64,000 bases of DNA from positions 1-64,000 of the forward strand of contig NZ_JBHSHC010000112.1 of NCBI RefSeq assembly GCF_042652925.1, written 5' to 3'. This document shows, piece by piece, positions 7,362-16,055 of this stretch; the stretch's first letter is position 1; each line of letters opens with the position of its first letter. A program made the position numbers and the translations under genes. The notes beneath the pieces were generated by a model. The model worked only from the letters and a program-made list of their open reading frames with translations, made no database searches and was not told the origin of the DNA. Source of the stretch: Effusibacillus consociatus (lineage in GTDB: Bacteria; Bacillota; Bacilli; Tumebacillales; Effusibacillaceae).

Positions 7362-8045
7362 ATGATTACTGCTGTATCGGACACCCATCTCACTTTTCTT
7401 GTCCGGTTGCTGCTGAGTATTTTGCTGGGGGGTGTGCTGGGATGGGAACGGGAACGGAAAAATAAATCGGCAGGTTTAAAAACCCACATTCTTGTTTCCG
7501 TATCCGGATGCCTGTTGATGTGGCTCTCTACCTATTCGTTTACTGAGTTTACGGAACATCCGAACGCAAGATTTGACCCTGCGCGTTTGGCTGCGCAGGT
7601 CGGAGGAGGTATTGGAGGATTTCTTGCAGCCGGTATTTTTCTGCGCAGTGATAAATTTGCAATCAGTGGATATTCGACCGCCGCAATGCTGCTTTTGGCC
7701 ATGATCATAGGGTTCTCGGTTGGAAGCGGACAATATTTCGTCTCCGTCGTGACTGTAGTGGCTGTTATTTTGTGTATGGTGTGGATTCCTCCAATCCAGA
7801 AGCGAATCCACAAGCCGCAGCGGAAACAGCTGACATACGTTTCTGTGGATCGACCGGGACTGCTTGCCGAAATTGCCTCGCTGCTAGGGGCGCAGGGGAT
7901 TAATATCACCGATGTCTCCATGCAGGCGGATGACGATGTGGTGACGACTACGATCGAAATTTCTTGTTCTTCCAATCAGAATTTGGAAGGACTTCTTGAA
8001 ACCATCTCGAATGTAGACAGTGTTTTATCCGTGAGTTTGGAATGA
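7362..8045 (+). CDS. MgtC/SapB family membrane protein with C-terminal ACT domain
   Basis: 227 residues. The ATG at 7362 follows CAGGGGGGGAG. Residues 1-140 carry about four to five membrane segments with the MgtC pattern: Leu-Lys-Thr-His-Ile-Leu-Val, then Ala-Gln-Val-Gly-Gly-Gly-Ile-Gly-Gly-Phe-Leu, then Gly-Tyr-Ser-Thr-Ala-Ala. Residues 145-225 form an ACT-type ligand-binding domain (Val-Asp-Arg-Pro-Gly-Leu-Leu-Ala-Glu-Ile). Such proteins are linked to Mg2+ or acid stress and membrane ATPase control, while the ACT half suggests amino-acid sensing. The gene starts 100 bp after amt and may be read through from it. Confidence 0.85.
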   Translation: MITAVSDTHLTFLVRLLLSILLGGVLGWERERKNKSAGLKTHILVSVSGCLLMWLSTYSFTEFTEHPNARFDPARLAAQVGGGIGGFLAAGIFLRSDKFAISGYSTAAMLLLAMIIGFSVGSGQYFVSVVTVVAVILCMVWIPPIQKRIHKPQRKQLTYVSVDRPGLLAEIASLLGAQGINITDVSMQADDDVVTTTIEISCSSNQNLEGLLETISNVDSVLSVSLE

Positions 8046-8067
8046 TCGGTGACAAGGATGTGATTGG

Positions 8068-9111
8068 GTGCAGCCTGACTTGGAGTCAATGTTGACACAG
8101 ATCAAGAACCAAGTTAACAGTGTGAATGACGTGGGGGAACTGCGCGCGATACATGACCGGATGCCGGAAGTGGCTTTTCAATTGAAGGCAAATCTGATTG
8201 ATTCTGCCGAAATTCTTTCATTTGTTAACAGGTGGCACGATAAGCTGACTTCTCGAGTAATCCAATTGGTCCTTGCGACAATGGAACAAGAAGGCTGGGG
8301 TCCTCCTCCATCCCCTTTTTGCTGGCTGTTGCTTGGAAGCGGAGGACGCGGGGAACAAACCCTGCAGCCGGATCAAGATAACGCCATCCTGTACCTGGAA
8401 GAGCAGTCCGGCCAAAAGGATAGGGGAAAGGCTTATTTCCAGACGTTGGCCGAGAGGGTTGTCGGAAGTTTGGCCGAAATTGGGTACCCTTACTGCCCAG
8501 GCTATGTAATGGCGACCAATCAGCGTTGGAATTTATCCCTTTCAGATTGGAAACAGAAAGTAGAAGGATATTTATCCTATCCGGATTGGGATAATGTTCG
8601 TTTCTTAATGTTGATTGGGGATATTCGCCCCCTGCACGGTGACTTGGAAATCGCAGCACAATTTCGCGACTGGTTTATGGAACAAATGAAGGAGCATTCC
8701 TTCGTCCATTGGCAAATTGCCGATCACGGATTGTCACACAAAGTGGGGTTGGATTTTTTTGATCGCTTTCGGGTTGGGCGATGGGGGGAACATACCGGTG
8801 AATTGAATATAAAGGAAGGCGGCTATTTGCAAATTGTAAATGCCACAAGACTTTGGTCGCTGGCGCATCGAATCCATGCTGCTTCGACCGTGGAACGCAT
8901 CAAGCTGCTTCGGGATCAGCAAGTGTGGAAAAACGAATTGGCTATACAGGTGATGAAAGCTTTGCATGTGTTCTTGCGCTACCGGCTATGGAGCAATTAT
9001 GTGACTCCCGACAAACTGTCTGAATCCGAGGCATTTGAGCTTAAAGAGGCAATGACCACCGCGAGATATCTGCAAAAATTGACAGCCAAGCAATTTCGTA
9101 AACCGAAGTGA
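8068..9111 (+). CDS. DUF294-type nucleotidyltransferase-like protein
   Basis: 347 residues. The GTG start at 8068 lies about 10 nt after AAGGA and 22 bp after the mgtC-like gene. A nucleotidyltransferase core is visible near residues 91-106 as Gly-Ser-Gly-Gly-Arg-Gly-Glu-Gln followed by Asp-Gln-Asp-Asn, the metal-binding pattern shared with GlnD and GlnE uridylyl- or adenylyl-transferases. CBS domains common in longer homologues are absent. It is paired with the DnaQ-like gene next door, an arrangement often found with acetate or nitrogen genes. Target unknown. Confidence 0.8.
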   Translation: MQPDLESMLTQIKNQVNSVNDVGELRAIHDRMPEVAFQLKANLIDSAEILSFVNRWHDKLTSRVIQLVLATMEQEGWGPPPSPFCWLLLGSGGRGEQTLQPDQDNAILYLEEQSGQKDRGKAYFQTLAERVVGSLAEIGYPYCPGYVMATNQRWNLSLSDWKQKVEGYLSYPDWDNVRFLMLIGDIRPLHGDLEIAAQFRDWFMEQMKEHSFVHWQIADHGLSHKVGLDFFDRFRVGRWGEHTGELNIKEGGYLQIVNATRLWSLAHRIHAASTVERIKLLRDQQVWKNELAIQVMKALHVFLRYRLWSNYVTPDKLSESEAFELKEAMTTARYLQKLTAKQFRKPK

Positions 9112-9121
9112 GTGAAGCGTG

Positions 9122-9856
9122 ATGGACCCCAATCGACTTGGATTTTTTCGCCGTTTCTTAAAGTTTAACGAGGTGCCGGTATCGACATCCGACTCCCAGA
9201 GCGAGATGCAAGCAGAAGCTCTTATCCGTCATTTATTGAAAGAGGCAAGAACGAAAGAAGCATGGGACGTCCCTTTGCTTGAGACTCGTTTTGTTGTCGT
9301 CGATACGGAAACGACTGGTTTTAACCCGAATACGGATGTCCTCATTGCAATTGGCGCCATCGAGATGATAGGGGATCAGATTGTTCCCGCGCGAACCTAT
9401 CATTCCTTAATTCGTCCGGAACCGGAAAGGATGATTCCGCCCGTTGTTGTGAAGTTGACGGGGATACGGAACGAAGATGTGGCGACCGCAGCGGAACTGA
9501 GCAAAGTCCTTCATGAGTTTTTGGACTTTGCAAAAGATGCCGTGTTGGTGATGCATCATTCCAGCCATGATGTCCGCTTTTTGAATGCGGCCCTGTGGCT
9601 GAAGTCCCGAACCCATTTGACCCATCGGGTGATCGATACTTTTGATGTGGCAAAGTGGCTTCGTCCAAGTTTAAATCAATATGGACTTGATGAACTTCTT
9701 GCGACCTATCAAATTCCGGTAGAGGGCCGGCACACGGCGTTAGGAGATGCAAGAATGACGGGACAGCTATGGAAGCTGCTGATCCACGAGTCAATAGAAA
9801 AAGGAGTTTCAACATTGGGAGATTTGTATGAACAGATTGTACTCTCCAAACGGTAG
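9122..9856 (+). CDS. DnaQ-like 3'-5' exonuclease (DEDDh)
   Basis: 244 residues from ATG 9122 (GTG 9119 directly precedes it). The DEDDh residues are visible: Val-Val-Asp-Thr-Glu-Thr-Thr-Gly near residue 60, an Asp in His-His-Ser-Ser-His-Asp-Val-Arg, and His-Thr-Ala-Leu-Gly-Asp-Ala. It is a stand-alone exonuclease of the Pol III epsilon fold, not fused to polymerase. It starts about 10 bp after the DUF294 gene and ends at a strong terminator, so it is the last gene of that operon. Its real substrate, DNA, RNA or nucleotide, is unknown. Confidence 0.88.
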   Translation: MDPNRLGFFRRFLKFNEVPVSTSDSQSEMQAEALIRHLLKEARTKEAWDVPLLETRFVVVDTETTGFNPNTDVLIAIGAIEMIGDQIVPARTYHSLIRPEPERMIPPVVVKLTGIRNEDVATAAELSKVLHEFLDFAKDAVLVMHHSSHDVRFLNAALWLKSRTHLTHRVIDTFDVAKWLRPSLNQYGLDELLATYQIPVEGRHTALGDARMTGQLWKLLIHESIEKGVSTLGDLYEQIVLSKR

Positions 9857-9858
9857 TG

Positions 9859-9887
9859 TCCGGGGGAAAGCCCCGGATTTATTTTTT
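9859..9887 (+). terminator. Rho-independent terminator after dnaQ-like gene
   Basis: 7-bp stem TCCGGGG / CCCCGGA with a 5-nt loop, followed by TTTATTTTTT. Confidence 0.9.
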
Positions 9888-9918
9888 GGTTGCAGGGAGA
9901 AAATTTGCGTCATATACT

Positions 9919-9953
9919 TTGAGTAAGTACTCAATCGTTGAGTGAGTGCTCAA
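9919..9953 (+). promoter_or_regulatory. Tandem TetR-type operators upstream of ABC exporter
   Basis: Two 16-bp palindromes, TTGAGTAAGTACTCAA (9919-9934) and TTGAGTGAGTGCTCAA (9938-9953), are spaced 19 bp centre to centre, about two helical turns. The same palindrome lies upstream of the TetR gene at 18378 (TTGAGTAAGGACTCAA, 18326-18341). That gene product is the obvious candidate repressor. Confidence 0.75.
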
Positions 9954-10053
9954 TTCCCTAAACCACTGCCCCTAGATCCGCCATGTGAGTTTTCTTCCGA
10001 TACCTGAGAATTTGAAAGTGGGAACCAGGGGAAAAGTTTTGGAGGTGCCATAT

Positions 10054-10782
10054 ATGCAAAATTCGGCGGTTGTAAGCGTTGAACAGCTTGAACAGCAGTT
10101 TGGCAAACGGAAAGTACTTCATAAAATCTCTCTTGACCTGCAGAAAGGGGAAATCCTGGGGTTGCTGGGGCCGTCCGGTTCAGGAAAAACCACGCTCGTT
10201 CGGGCAATAGCGGGCATAGGGGAGTTTACAGGAGGAGAGGTTACGGTTCTCGGATTCAAAATGCCATCATTAAATGTGATTCGCCGTATCGGGTATATGG
10301 CTCAAGCGGATGCGCTGTATCAGGATTTAACCGGGACGGATAATTTGAATTTCTTTGCCGAGCTGTTTGGGGTCCCCCGTTCCAGAAAAAAAGAGCGGAT
10401 TGAGTATGTTTTGAATTTGGTGCAATTAACGGAGCATGCAAAACGTCCGGTTCATACTTACTCGGGCGGAATGAAACGGCGCTTGTCCCTGGCCATCGCG
10501 CTGCTCCATGAACCGGAAATTTTACTGTTGGATGAGCCGACGGTCGGGGTTGACCCGATTCTTCGGAAGGATTTCTGGCAGGAGTTTTCGCAGCTCCGGA
10601 AAAAAGGGGTTTCAATCCTCATCACCACCCATGTCATGGATGAAGCGGAGCATTGTGACAGATTGGGACTCATCCGGGAAGGCCGGCTGATTGCTTTGGG
10701 AACTCCGGAAGAATTGAAAAGAAAATCGGGAGCCCAAACGATTGAAACAGCATTTCTCCACTTCGGAGGTGCTGCCCTGTGA
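10054..10782 (+). CDS. ABC-2 exporter ATP-binding protein
   Basis: 242 residues. The ATG at 10054 follows GGAGG by 8 nt. Walker A (Gly-Pro-Ser-Gly-Ser-Gly-Lys-Thr-Thr), signature (Tyr-Ser-Gly-Gly-Met-Lys-Arg-Arg) and Walker B (Leu-Leu-Leu-Asp-Glu-Pro-Thr-Val-Gly-Val-Asp-Pro) are all present. It belongs to the DrrA/NatA-like subfamily that drives drug or lipid export. Its stop overlaps the start of the permease gene by 4 nt. The two palindromic operators 100 bp upstream imply repression by a TetR protein, so it is probably an inducible efflux or detoxification pump. Confidence 0.93.
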   Translation: MQNSAVVSVEQLEQQFGKRKVLHKISLDLQKGEILGLLGPSGSGKTTLVRAIAGIGEFTGGEVTVLGFKMPSLNVIRRIGYMAQADALYQDLTGTDNLNFFAELFGVPRSRKKERIEYVLNLVQLTEHAKRPVHTYSGGMKRRLSLAIALLHEPEILLLDEPTVGVDPILRKDFWQEFSQLRKKGVSILITTHVMDEAEHCDRLGLIREGRLIALGTPEELKRKSGAQTIETAFLHFGGAAL

Positions 10783-11810
10783 GAATTGTGTCATTGGCGA
10801 AGCGGCTCATAAAGCAAATCGTTCGGGATAAAAGGAGCATTGCACTTTTATTTATGGCTCCATTGGTTGTGCTGTGGTTATTGAGTGTCGTATTTACTAC
10901 AAGCGAAACCAAGTCTGCGATTGATGTCGTAGGCGCACCGGCCTTATTTTTAGAAAAAATGAAAGAAACGGATGCATCCGTTGAAGCCGTTTCGCTCGAA
11001 GAAGCCAGGAGAAGGCTGGCGGACGGAGAGACGGATGGGTATATTGAATTCGCCCCGCCAAAGGTCAAAGTTGTTCTGGAGGGATCTGATCCGATCGCCA
11101 ATCAAGCAGTTGTAAAAACCGCACAGGAATCGCTGATGAAGTTTTCTCCCGGTAATGCGGTATTGAAAAATGTGGTAGACGTTACCTACTTGCATGGAGG
11201 AAGTTCATTATCCCTGCTGGACTATTTTGCTCCGGTACTCATTGGATTTTTCATCTTTTTCTTTGTGTTTCTCATTTCAGGGGTCTCTTTCCTGAGGGAA
11301 AGAACGGGAGGTACACTGGAGAGGATTTTGGCCACTCCAATCCGCCGATACGAAATTGTGCTGGGGTATTTTTTAGGGTTCGGGGTGTTTGCCGTTTTGC
11401 AAACAACGCTCGTACAATGGTTTGCGCTTGAGGTAATTGAAATCCGCTCGGCAGGCAATTTTGGGTCAGTGCTTCTGATAAACATTCTGGTAGCCACCGT
11501 AGCGCTGTCACTTGGCAGCCTTTTATCCGCATTTGCCAGAAATGAGTTTCAAATGGTGCAGTTTATTCCGGTTGTGGTGGTCCCGCAAATATTCTTCAGC
11601 GGATTGTTCGATCTGAGGGGGATGCCTGAATGGGTACTTTGGATCACAGAGTCGCTTCCTTTGACTCAAGCAGCAGATGCGTTACGCGGGGTTATGATTC
11701 GCGGTCAGTCCTTGGGAGAAATTCAACTGCCGCTATGGGTCTTGCTTGGATATTCGGCGCTTTTCCTCACATTGAATGTATTGGCATTGCGTCGATATCG
11801 AAAAGTTTGA
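10779..11810 (+). CDS. ABC-2 type exporter permease
   Basis: 343 residues from GTG 10779, translationally coupled to the ATPase gene. One N-terminal membrane segment (about 20-42) is followed by an extracellular loop of some 120 residues and five C-terminal segments. This layout is typical of YhgE/DrrB-like ABC-2 membrane proteins. Substrate unknown. The 231 bp to the next gene contain only a T-poor hairpin near 11869 and A/T-rich promoter-like sequence. Confidence 0.9.
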   Translation: MRIVSLAKRLIKQIVRDKRSIALLFMAPLVVLWLLSVVFTTSETKSAIDVVGAPALFLEKMKETDASVEAVSLEEARRRLADGETDGYIEFAPPKVKVVLEGSDPIANQAVVKTAQESLMKFSPGNAVLKNVVDVTYLHGGSSLSLLDYFAPVLIGFFIFFFVFLISGVSFLRERTGGTLERILATPIRRYEIVLGYFLGFGVFAVLQTTLVQWFALEVIEIRSAGNFGSVLLINILVATVALSLGSLLSAFARNEFQMVQFIPVVVVPQIFFSGLFDLRGMPEWVLWITESLPLTQAADALRGVMIRGQSLGEIQLPLWVLLGYSALFLTLNVLALRRYRKV

Positions 11811-12041
11811 TCAGCAAATAGCCACTTCCGACTCGTTTCGTAACGGTTTGCTTTCGAAATGGAACGGGAACTTGATGGTTCCCCCAACAAAACAAGCATG
11901 AAATTCTACATTTCAGAAAAAAAAAACGACATCTTACGATTTTTTGAGTCAAATGTATGATCTTTTTTTTAAAATGAACTGTAATTCAGAAATGTTATAC
12001 AAAGGAACGAAATTAATTTCTAACGAGTGGAGAGGAATTGG

Positions 12042-12692
12042 ATGCAGGTCATCTTTATGGGATTGCCAGGTGCAGGCAAAGGAACCCAAGCAGAAAGAAT
12101 CACAGAAAAGTTCGGTATTCCGCATATCTCCACCGGTGACATCTTCCGTGCCGCTATGGCGGAAGAAACACCGCTCGGCCTTAAGGCAAAGGAGTATGTT
12201 GAAAAAGGGCAGCTTGTTCCTGACGAGGTTACAATCGGTATTGTCCGTGAACGTCTAAGCCGTCCGGATACCAAAGAAGGGTTCTTGCTGGATGGATTCC
12301 CCAGAACAGTTCCTCAAGCGGAGGCATTGGAGCAAGTTCTGGAAGAAATGAACCGGGAGATCAACCACGTGATTCATCTCAACGTGGATCGGGAAAGGTT
12401 GTTGTCGCGTCTCACAGGCCGGAGAATCTGCCGTTCTTGTGGCTCTGCCTATCATGTGATTTTCAATCCACCCAAAGTGGAAGAAAAATGCGATAAGTGC
12501 GGCGGAGAATTATATCAGAGAAAAGATGATACCATAGAAACTGTTGCAACCCGTCTTGATGTCAACATTCAGGAACAAAAGCCATTGCTTCAGTTCTATG
12601 ATGTGAAAGGTCTGCTTCGCACGATCGACGGGGAAGCAAATATTAATGAAGTGTCCGAACAGATTTCAAGCGTCCTTCGGGATATTCTATAA
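12042..12692 (+). CDS. adk: Adenylate kinase, zinc-lid type
   Basis: 216 residues from ATG 12042 (GGAGAGGA upstream). The P-loop Gly-Leu-Pro-Gly-Ala-Gly-Lys-Gly-Thr-Gln is at residues 7-16. The lid carries two Cys-x-x-Cys pairs near residues 130 and 150, the zinc form common in Gram-positives. It converts AMP plus ATP to two ADP. In most Bacillales adk sits in the ribosomal-protein operon between secY and map. Here it is free-standing and 54 bp upstream of an AMP-forming acetyl-CoA synthetase, so it may be a dedicated copy that recycles AMP from that reaction. Whether a second adk exists cannot be seen. Confidence 0.95.
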   Translation: MQVIFMGLPGAGKGTQAERITEKFGIPHISTGDIFRAAMAEETPLGLKAKEYVEKGQLVPDEVTIGIVRERLSRPDTKEGFLLDGFPRTVPQAEALEQVLEEMNREINHVIHLNVDRERLLSRLTGRRICRSCGSAYHVIFNPPKVEEKCDKCGGELYQRKDDTIETVATRLDVNIQEQKPLLQFYDVKGLLRTIDGEANINEVSEQISSVLRDIL

Positions 12693-12746
12693 TTTGCTGC
12701 AAGTAACAATAAATCACTTTCCGGAAAGGGAATGGAGGTATTCGTT

Positions 12747-14477
12747 GTGACAGTGAAACTAAACGAACAAGAATTGATTCCGGTTTTATCCACCGAAAAT
12801 AACCTGGTAAGCTATGAAGAAGCTTATAAGAACTTTAAGTGGGAAGATGTTGAAAAGGAATTCTCTTGGTCGAAAACGGGAAAGGTCAATATTGCGTATG
12901 AAGCGGTTGACCGTCACGTAGATGAAGGCCGTGGGGATAAAGTCGCGCTTTTATTCAGGGACGCAATCCGGGAAGAGTCTTACACATTCACTCAAATGAA
13001 AGCCCTTTCAAACAAGTTCGGCAACGCTTTACGTTCGCTTGGCATCAAAAAAGGAGATCGCGTTTTCGTGTTCATGCCGCGTTCCCCGGAACTCTATGTT
13101 TCCTATATCGGTTCCGTCAAAATCGGAGCGATTGTCGGTCCGCTGTTCGAAGCGTTCATGGAAGCGGCCGTCAAAGACCGTTTGCTGGATTCCGAAGCGG
13201 TCGCCATCATCACGACTCCCGCTCTGAAAAGTCGTGTTCCGGTATCCGAACTGCCGGCCCTGAAGCATGTGATTCTGGTCGGTGCGGAAGGGGAACTGGG
13301 TGAAAAGGAACTGAGCTTTGAAAATTTGATGGCCGAGTCTTCCGACGAGTTGGATATTGAGTGGGTGGACCTAGAAGACGGCATGCAGCTTCACTATACT
13401 TCAGGTTCCACCGGTAAGCCGAAAGGCGTTCTGCATGTTCACAACTCCATGATTCAGCACCTGCAAACCGGGAAATGGGTGCTTGATCTCAAACCGGGTG
13501 ACATCTACTGGTGCTGTGCAGATCCCGGCTGGGTCACTGGCACCGTCTACGGCATGTGGTCTCCGTGGCTGAACGGCGTCACCTCTGTAGTTCGGGGCGG
13601 ACGTTTTTCGCCGGAAGACAGTTACCAAACACTTGAAAAGTATAAAGTGACCGTTTGGTACTGGGCTCCAACCGCATTCCGGCTGTTGATGGCTGCCGGT
13701 GACGACCTAGTGAAAAAGTATGATCTGTCCGCAGTCCGCCATATTCTATCTGTTGGAGAACCGCTTAATCCGGAAGTGGTTCGTTGGGGAATGAAGGCAT
13801 TCGGAAAACGCATCCATGATACTTGGTGGATGACAGAGACCGGTGCTCAATTAATCTGCAACTATCCGTCCATGCCGATTAAACCGGGCTCCATGGGGAA
13901 GCCGATCCCCGGTGTCTATGCGGCGATCGTGGATGACGAAGGAAATGAACTGCCGCCCTATAGAATGGGGAATCTGGCAATCCGCGCCCCATGGCCTTCC
14001 ATGATGCGTCAGATTTGGAACAACCGGTCGAAGTATGAAGAATACTTCCGCTTGAAGCCGTGGTACATTTCCGGTGACTCTGCGTATAAAGACGAAGACG
14101 GCTACTTCTGGTTCCAAGGCCGTGTGGATGATGTGATCAACACTTCGGGTGAGCGTGTGGGGCCGTTTGAGGTGGAGAGTAAGCTTGTTGAACACCCGGC
14201 GGTAGCGGAAGCAGGTGTTATCGGTAAGCCCGATCCCCTCCGCGGTGAGATCATAAAAGCGTTCATCTCTCTTCGTGCAGGCTATCAGCCATCCGAGGAG
14301 TTAATTAAAGAGATTCAGGAATTTGTGAAAAAAGGACTGGCTGCTCATGCTGCACCTCGCGAAATTGAGTTCCGGGACAAGCTGCCAAAGACTCGTTCCG
14401 GGAAGATCATGCGCCGTGTATTGAAGGCATGGGAGTTGGGCTTGCCAACCGGTGATCTGTCAACTTTGGAAGATTAA
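12747..14477 (+). CDS. acsA: Acetyl-CoA synthetase (AMP-forming)
   Basis: 576 residues. The GTG at 12747 lies 8 nt after GGAGG and is preferred over upstream in-frame codons. ANL-superfamily motifs are clear: Tyr-Thr-Ser-Gly-Ser-Thr-Gly-Lys-Pro-Lys-Gly near residue 223, Trp-Trp-Met-Thr-Glu-Thr-Gly near residue 363, and the catalytic, acetylatable Lys in Pro-Lys-Thr-Arg-Ser-Gly-Lys-Ile-Met-Arg near the C terminus. The length and the Trp-Trp-Met-Thr-Glu-Thr-Gly form fit Bacillus AcsA. It makes acetyl-CoA, AMP and PPi from acetate. A truncated acetate transporter gene follows 21 bp later; acuABC is not present nearby. Confidence 0.93.
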   Translation: MTVKLNEQELIPVLSTENNLVSYEEAYKNFKWEDVEKEFSWSKTGKVNIAYEAVDRHVDEGRGDKVALLFRDAIREESYTFTQMKALSNKFGNALRSLGIKKGDRVFVFMPRSPELYVSYIGSVKIGAIVGPLFEAFMEAAVKDRLLDSEAVAIITTPALKSRVPVSELPALKHVILVGAEGELGEKELSFENLMAESSDELDIEWVDLEDGMQLHYTSGSTGKPKGVLHVHNSMIQHLQTGKWVLDLKPGDIYWCCADPGWVTGTVYGMWSPWLNGVTSVVRGGRFSPEDSYQTLEKYKVTVWYWAPTAFRLLMAAGDDLVKKYDLSAVRHILSVGEPLNPEVVRWGMKAFGKRIHDTWWMTETGAQLICNYPSMPIKPGSMGKPIPGVYAAIVDDEGNELPPYRMGNLAIRAPWPSMMRQIWNNRSKYEEYFRLKPWYISGDSAYKDEDGYFWFQGRVDDVINTSGERVGPFEVESKLVEHPAVAEAGVIGKPDPLRGEIIKAFISLRAGYQPSEELIKEIQEFVKKGLAAHAAPREIEFRDKLPKTRSGKIMRRVLKAWELGLPTGDLSTLED

Positions 14478-14498
14478 TAGGGAGGGGGGCATAAGCCG

Positions 14499-14705
14499 AT
14501 GAATGAAAAAAGTCAAATCGCCGATCCAGCACCACTTGGCCTAGCTGCTTTTGCACTGACAACTTTTGTATTGAGCTTATCGAATGCCCATTTAGTTCCT
14601 TCTAGTATTTCTCACCTGTTCTTGACACTAGGTCTGTTCTATGTCAGTTTGCTGGGCTGTAAAGCGATTATCCCGGAATACGTCCGGAAATTGCAAACAC
14701 CATGA
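14499..14705 (+). pseudogene. Truncated acetate transporter (GPR1/FUN34/YaaH, SatP-like) remnant
   Basis: 68 codons from ATG 14499. The first 45 or so match the start of SatP/YaaH-type acetate permeases (Ala-Asp-Pro-Ala-Pro-Leu-Gly-Leu-Ala-Ala-Phe-Ala then Leu-Ser-Leu-Ser-Asn-Ala). Full-length members have about 190-200 residues and six helices, so most of the gene is lost. Just after, in another frame, 14678-14781 encodes a hydrophilic tail ending Ala-Leu-Glu-Glu-Tyr-Lys, perhaps the end of a different gene joined by deletion. Its position after acsA fits a former acetate uptake and activation operon. Confidence 0.7.
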
Positions 14706-14793
14706 TCGAATTGGGCAGTACTTTTACTGAAAAGGTAGATACCAAAGCCACTCTGCAGGAGGCTTTGGAGGAATATAAATAACTGAAATAAAC

Positions 14794-14836
14794 AAGCCAC
14801 TTCCTCAAGATGGATAGATTGAGGAAGTGGCTTTTG
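14794..14836 (+). terminator. Strong Rho-independent terminator
   Basis: 15-bp perfect stem (14794-14808 with 14819-14833) and a 10-nt loop, followed by a short T run. It ends the adk-acsA transcript. Confidence 0.9.
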
Positions 14837-14934
14837 CAATGTGCTCGTCTTGAATGAGTTCGGCCAAACTTAGGAAACATAGTAGTTGTCCGTTGTAGTA
14901 CACAGATCATTTTTCGAAAAGAGGGTGTTGGCAT

Positions 14935-15048
14935 ATGAAAATTGCCCTGTGGGTTGGCCTTGGATTGGCAGTGGTTATCGTGCTGTTTTTACTGTTCCGC
15001 AAACAAAAGTTTACGAAGGTTCCCTATTACAGATCCAAAAAAGATTAA
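14935..15048 (+). CDS. Small single-pass membrane protein
   Basis: 37 residues. The ATG at 14935 lies about 9 nt after GAGGG. One hydrophobic helix (about residues 3-21) is followed by a basic tail rich in Lys, Arg and Tyr. Its TAA overlaps the TAA of the opposite-strand Gln-rich gene by two bases. No family recognised; the small size means chance cannot be excluded. Confidence 0.5.
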   Translation: MKIALWVGLGLAVVIVLFLLFRKQKFTKVPYYRSKKD

Positions 15049-15905
15049 CTTTGGCTTTGCAGGGCTTTTAACAACTGCAGTTCCTGCAGGGTTTGCAGCA
15101 GATCTTGTCCTTGTTGCTGCTGTTGGTTTTGCTGCTGCCGCCGGTTTGGTTGACGCCGATGCTGTTGATTTCCCATCTGGGCATCCTGCTGCATTTGATT
15201 CTGTTGGTCAGGTTGTTCTTGTTGTTTGCCTTGTTGGGGATTTCCAGATTGGGACATCTGCTCTATCAGTTGAACCATCTGCAGTTGCTTCAAGAGTTCG
15301 TTTGAGTCGGCTCCTCTGAGAAGTTCAAGCAGGGCCACCTGCTGCAGCACATTTTGCTCCTTTTGCTGGCTCCTTTGACCTAATTTCACTACCCCGCGTT
15401 TGTTTTTTTGCTCATTGCCCTTTGTAAGCATTTCTACCAATTGCATCTTTAACAGCAGATCTTGATCTGAAGTCTGGTTCTGCTGAACTTGGGTTTGCGC
15501 CTGGTCTGCCGATTGCAGTTGAACAGAGTGCGCCTGAATGGTGACGGGCGGATCGGACTCGACAGCCGGTAAAAAATCTTGATTGGAATGGCTCTCCAAA
15601 AGTTGATTCAAATAATCCGCATTTTTCTTGTCTGTACAAACAAACGCTTCCTTAGAACCTGCATCAATCACGAAGAAATTTCCCGATCCAAAGCTGTCTT
15701 CCAGCTCGATCGCCCCTTTTGCGTTCTGGAGTTCATCTTGCTCTTTGGAGCTTAAGCTGAGTTTTGGAATTTCGCCTAAGATGGCAAGTGCAACCTGTCG
15801 GGACACGCGGGCCCCTTTCATCGCTTTTACGATTGAGTCATGCATAAGGGCGTAGAGTGGAAGCGATAACGTTTGACACGTACGGCCGATGAAACCTTCT
15901 TTCAT
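15045..15905 (-). CDS. Hypothetical protein with Gln-rich C-terminal tail
   Basis: 286 residues from the ATG at 15905, which follows GGAAGGATGGGAG. The frame stays open upstream to 16139, but that part is antisense to a germination-gene remnant and is not used. Residues 1-115 are a mixed soluble domain I do not recognise. The rest is low complexity, with alternating Leu-rich helical stretches and Gln/Asn runs near the end. Such composition is seen in spore coat and other surface proteins, but that is only analogy. No signal peptide. Confidence 0.6.
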   Translation of the reverse strand: MKEGFIGRTCQTLSLPLYALMHDSIVKAMKGARVSRQVALAILGEIPKLSLSSKEQDELQNAKGAIELEDSFGSGNFFVIDAGSKEAFVCTDKKNADYLNQLLESHSNQDFLPAVESDPPVTIQAHSVQLQSADQAQTQVQQNQTSDQDLLLKMQLVEMLTKGNEQKNKRGVVKLGQRSQQKEQNVLQQVALLELLRGADSNELLKQLQMVQLIEQMSQSGNPQQGKQQEQPDQQNQMQQDAQMGNQQHRRQPNRRQQQNQQQQQGQDLLQTLQELQLLKALQSQS

Positions 15906-16055
15906 TAGACTCCCATCCTTCCATTTCAACTCTTGCCTTAGATTTCCCGTCATCCGTTTCCCTGATTCTGTTATAAGACCGGTTGTTTGTATGAATTTCT
16001 TCCTGTTCTGGAAAGATATGCATAGATGTTTGGCGGCGACACGGAGGTTTGTCCA

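Noticed and set aside
11869..11886. Hairpin GGGAAC / GTTCCC as terminator of the ABC exporter
   Set aside because: The stem is only 6 bp and no T run follows.
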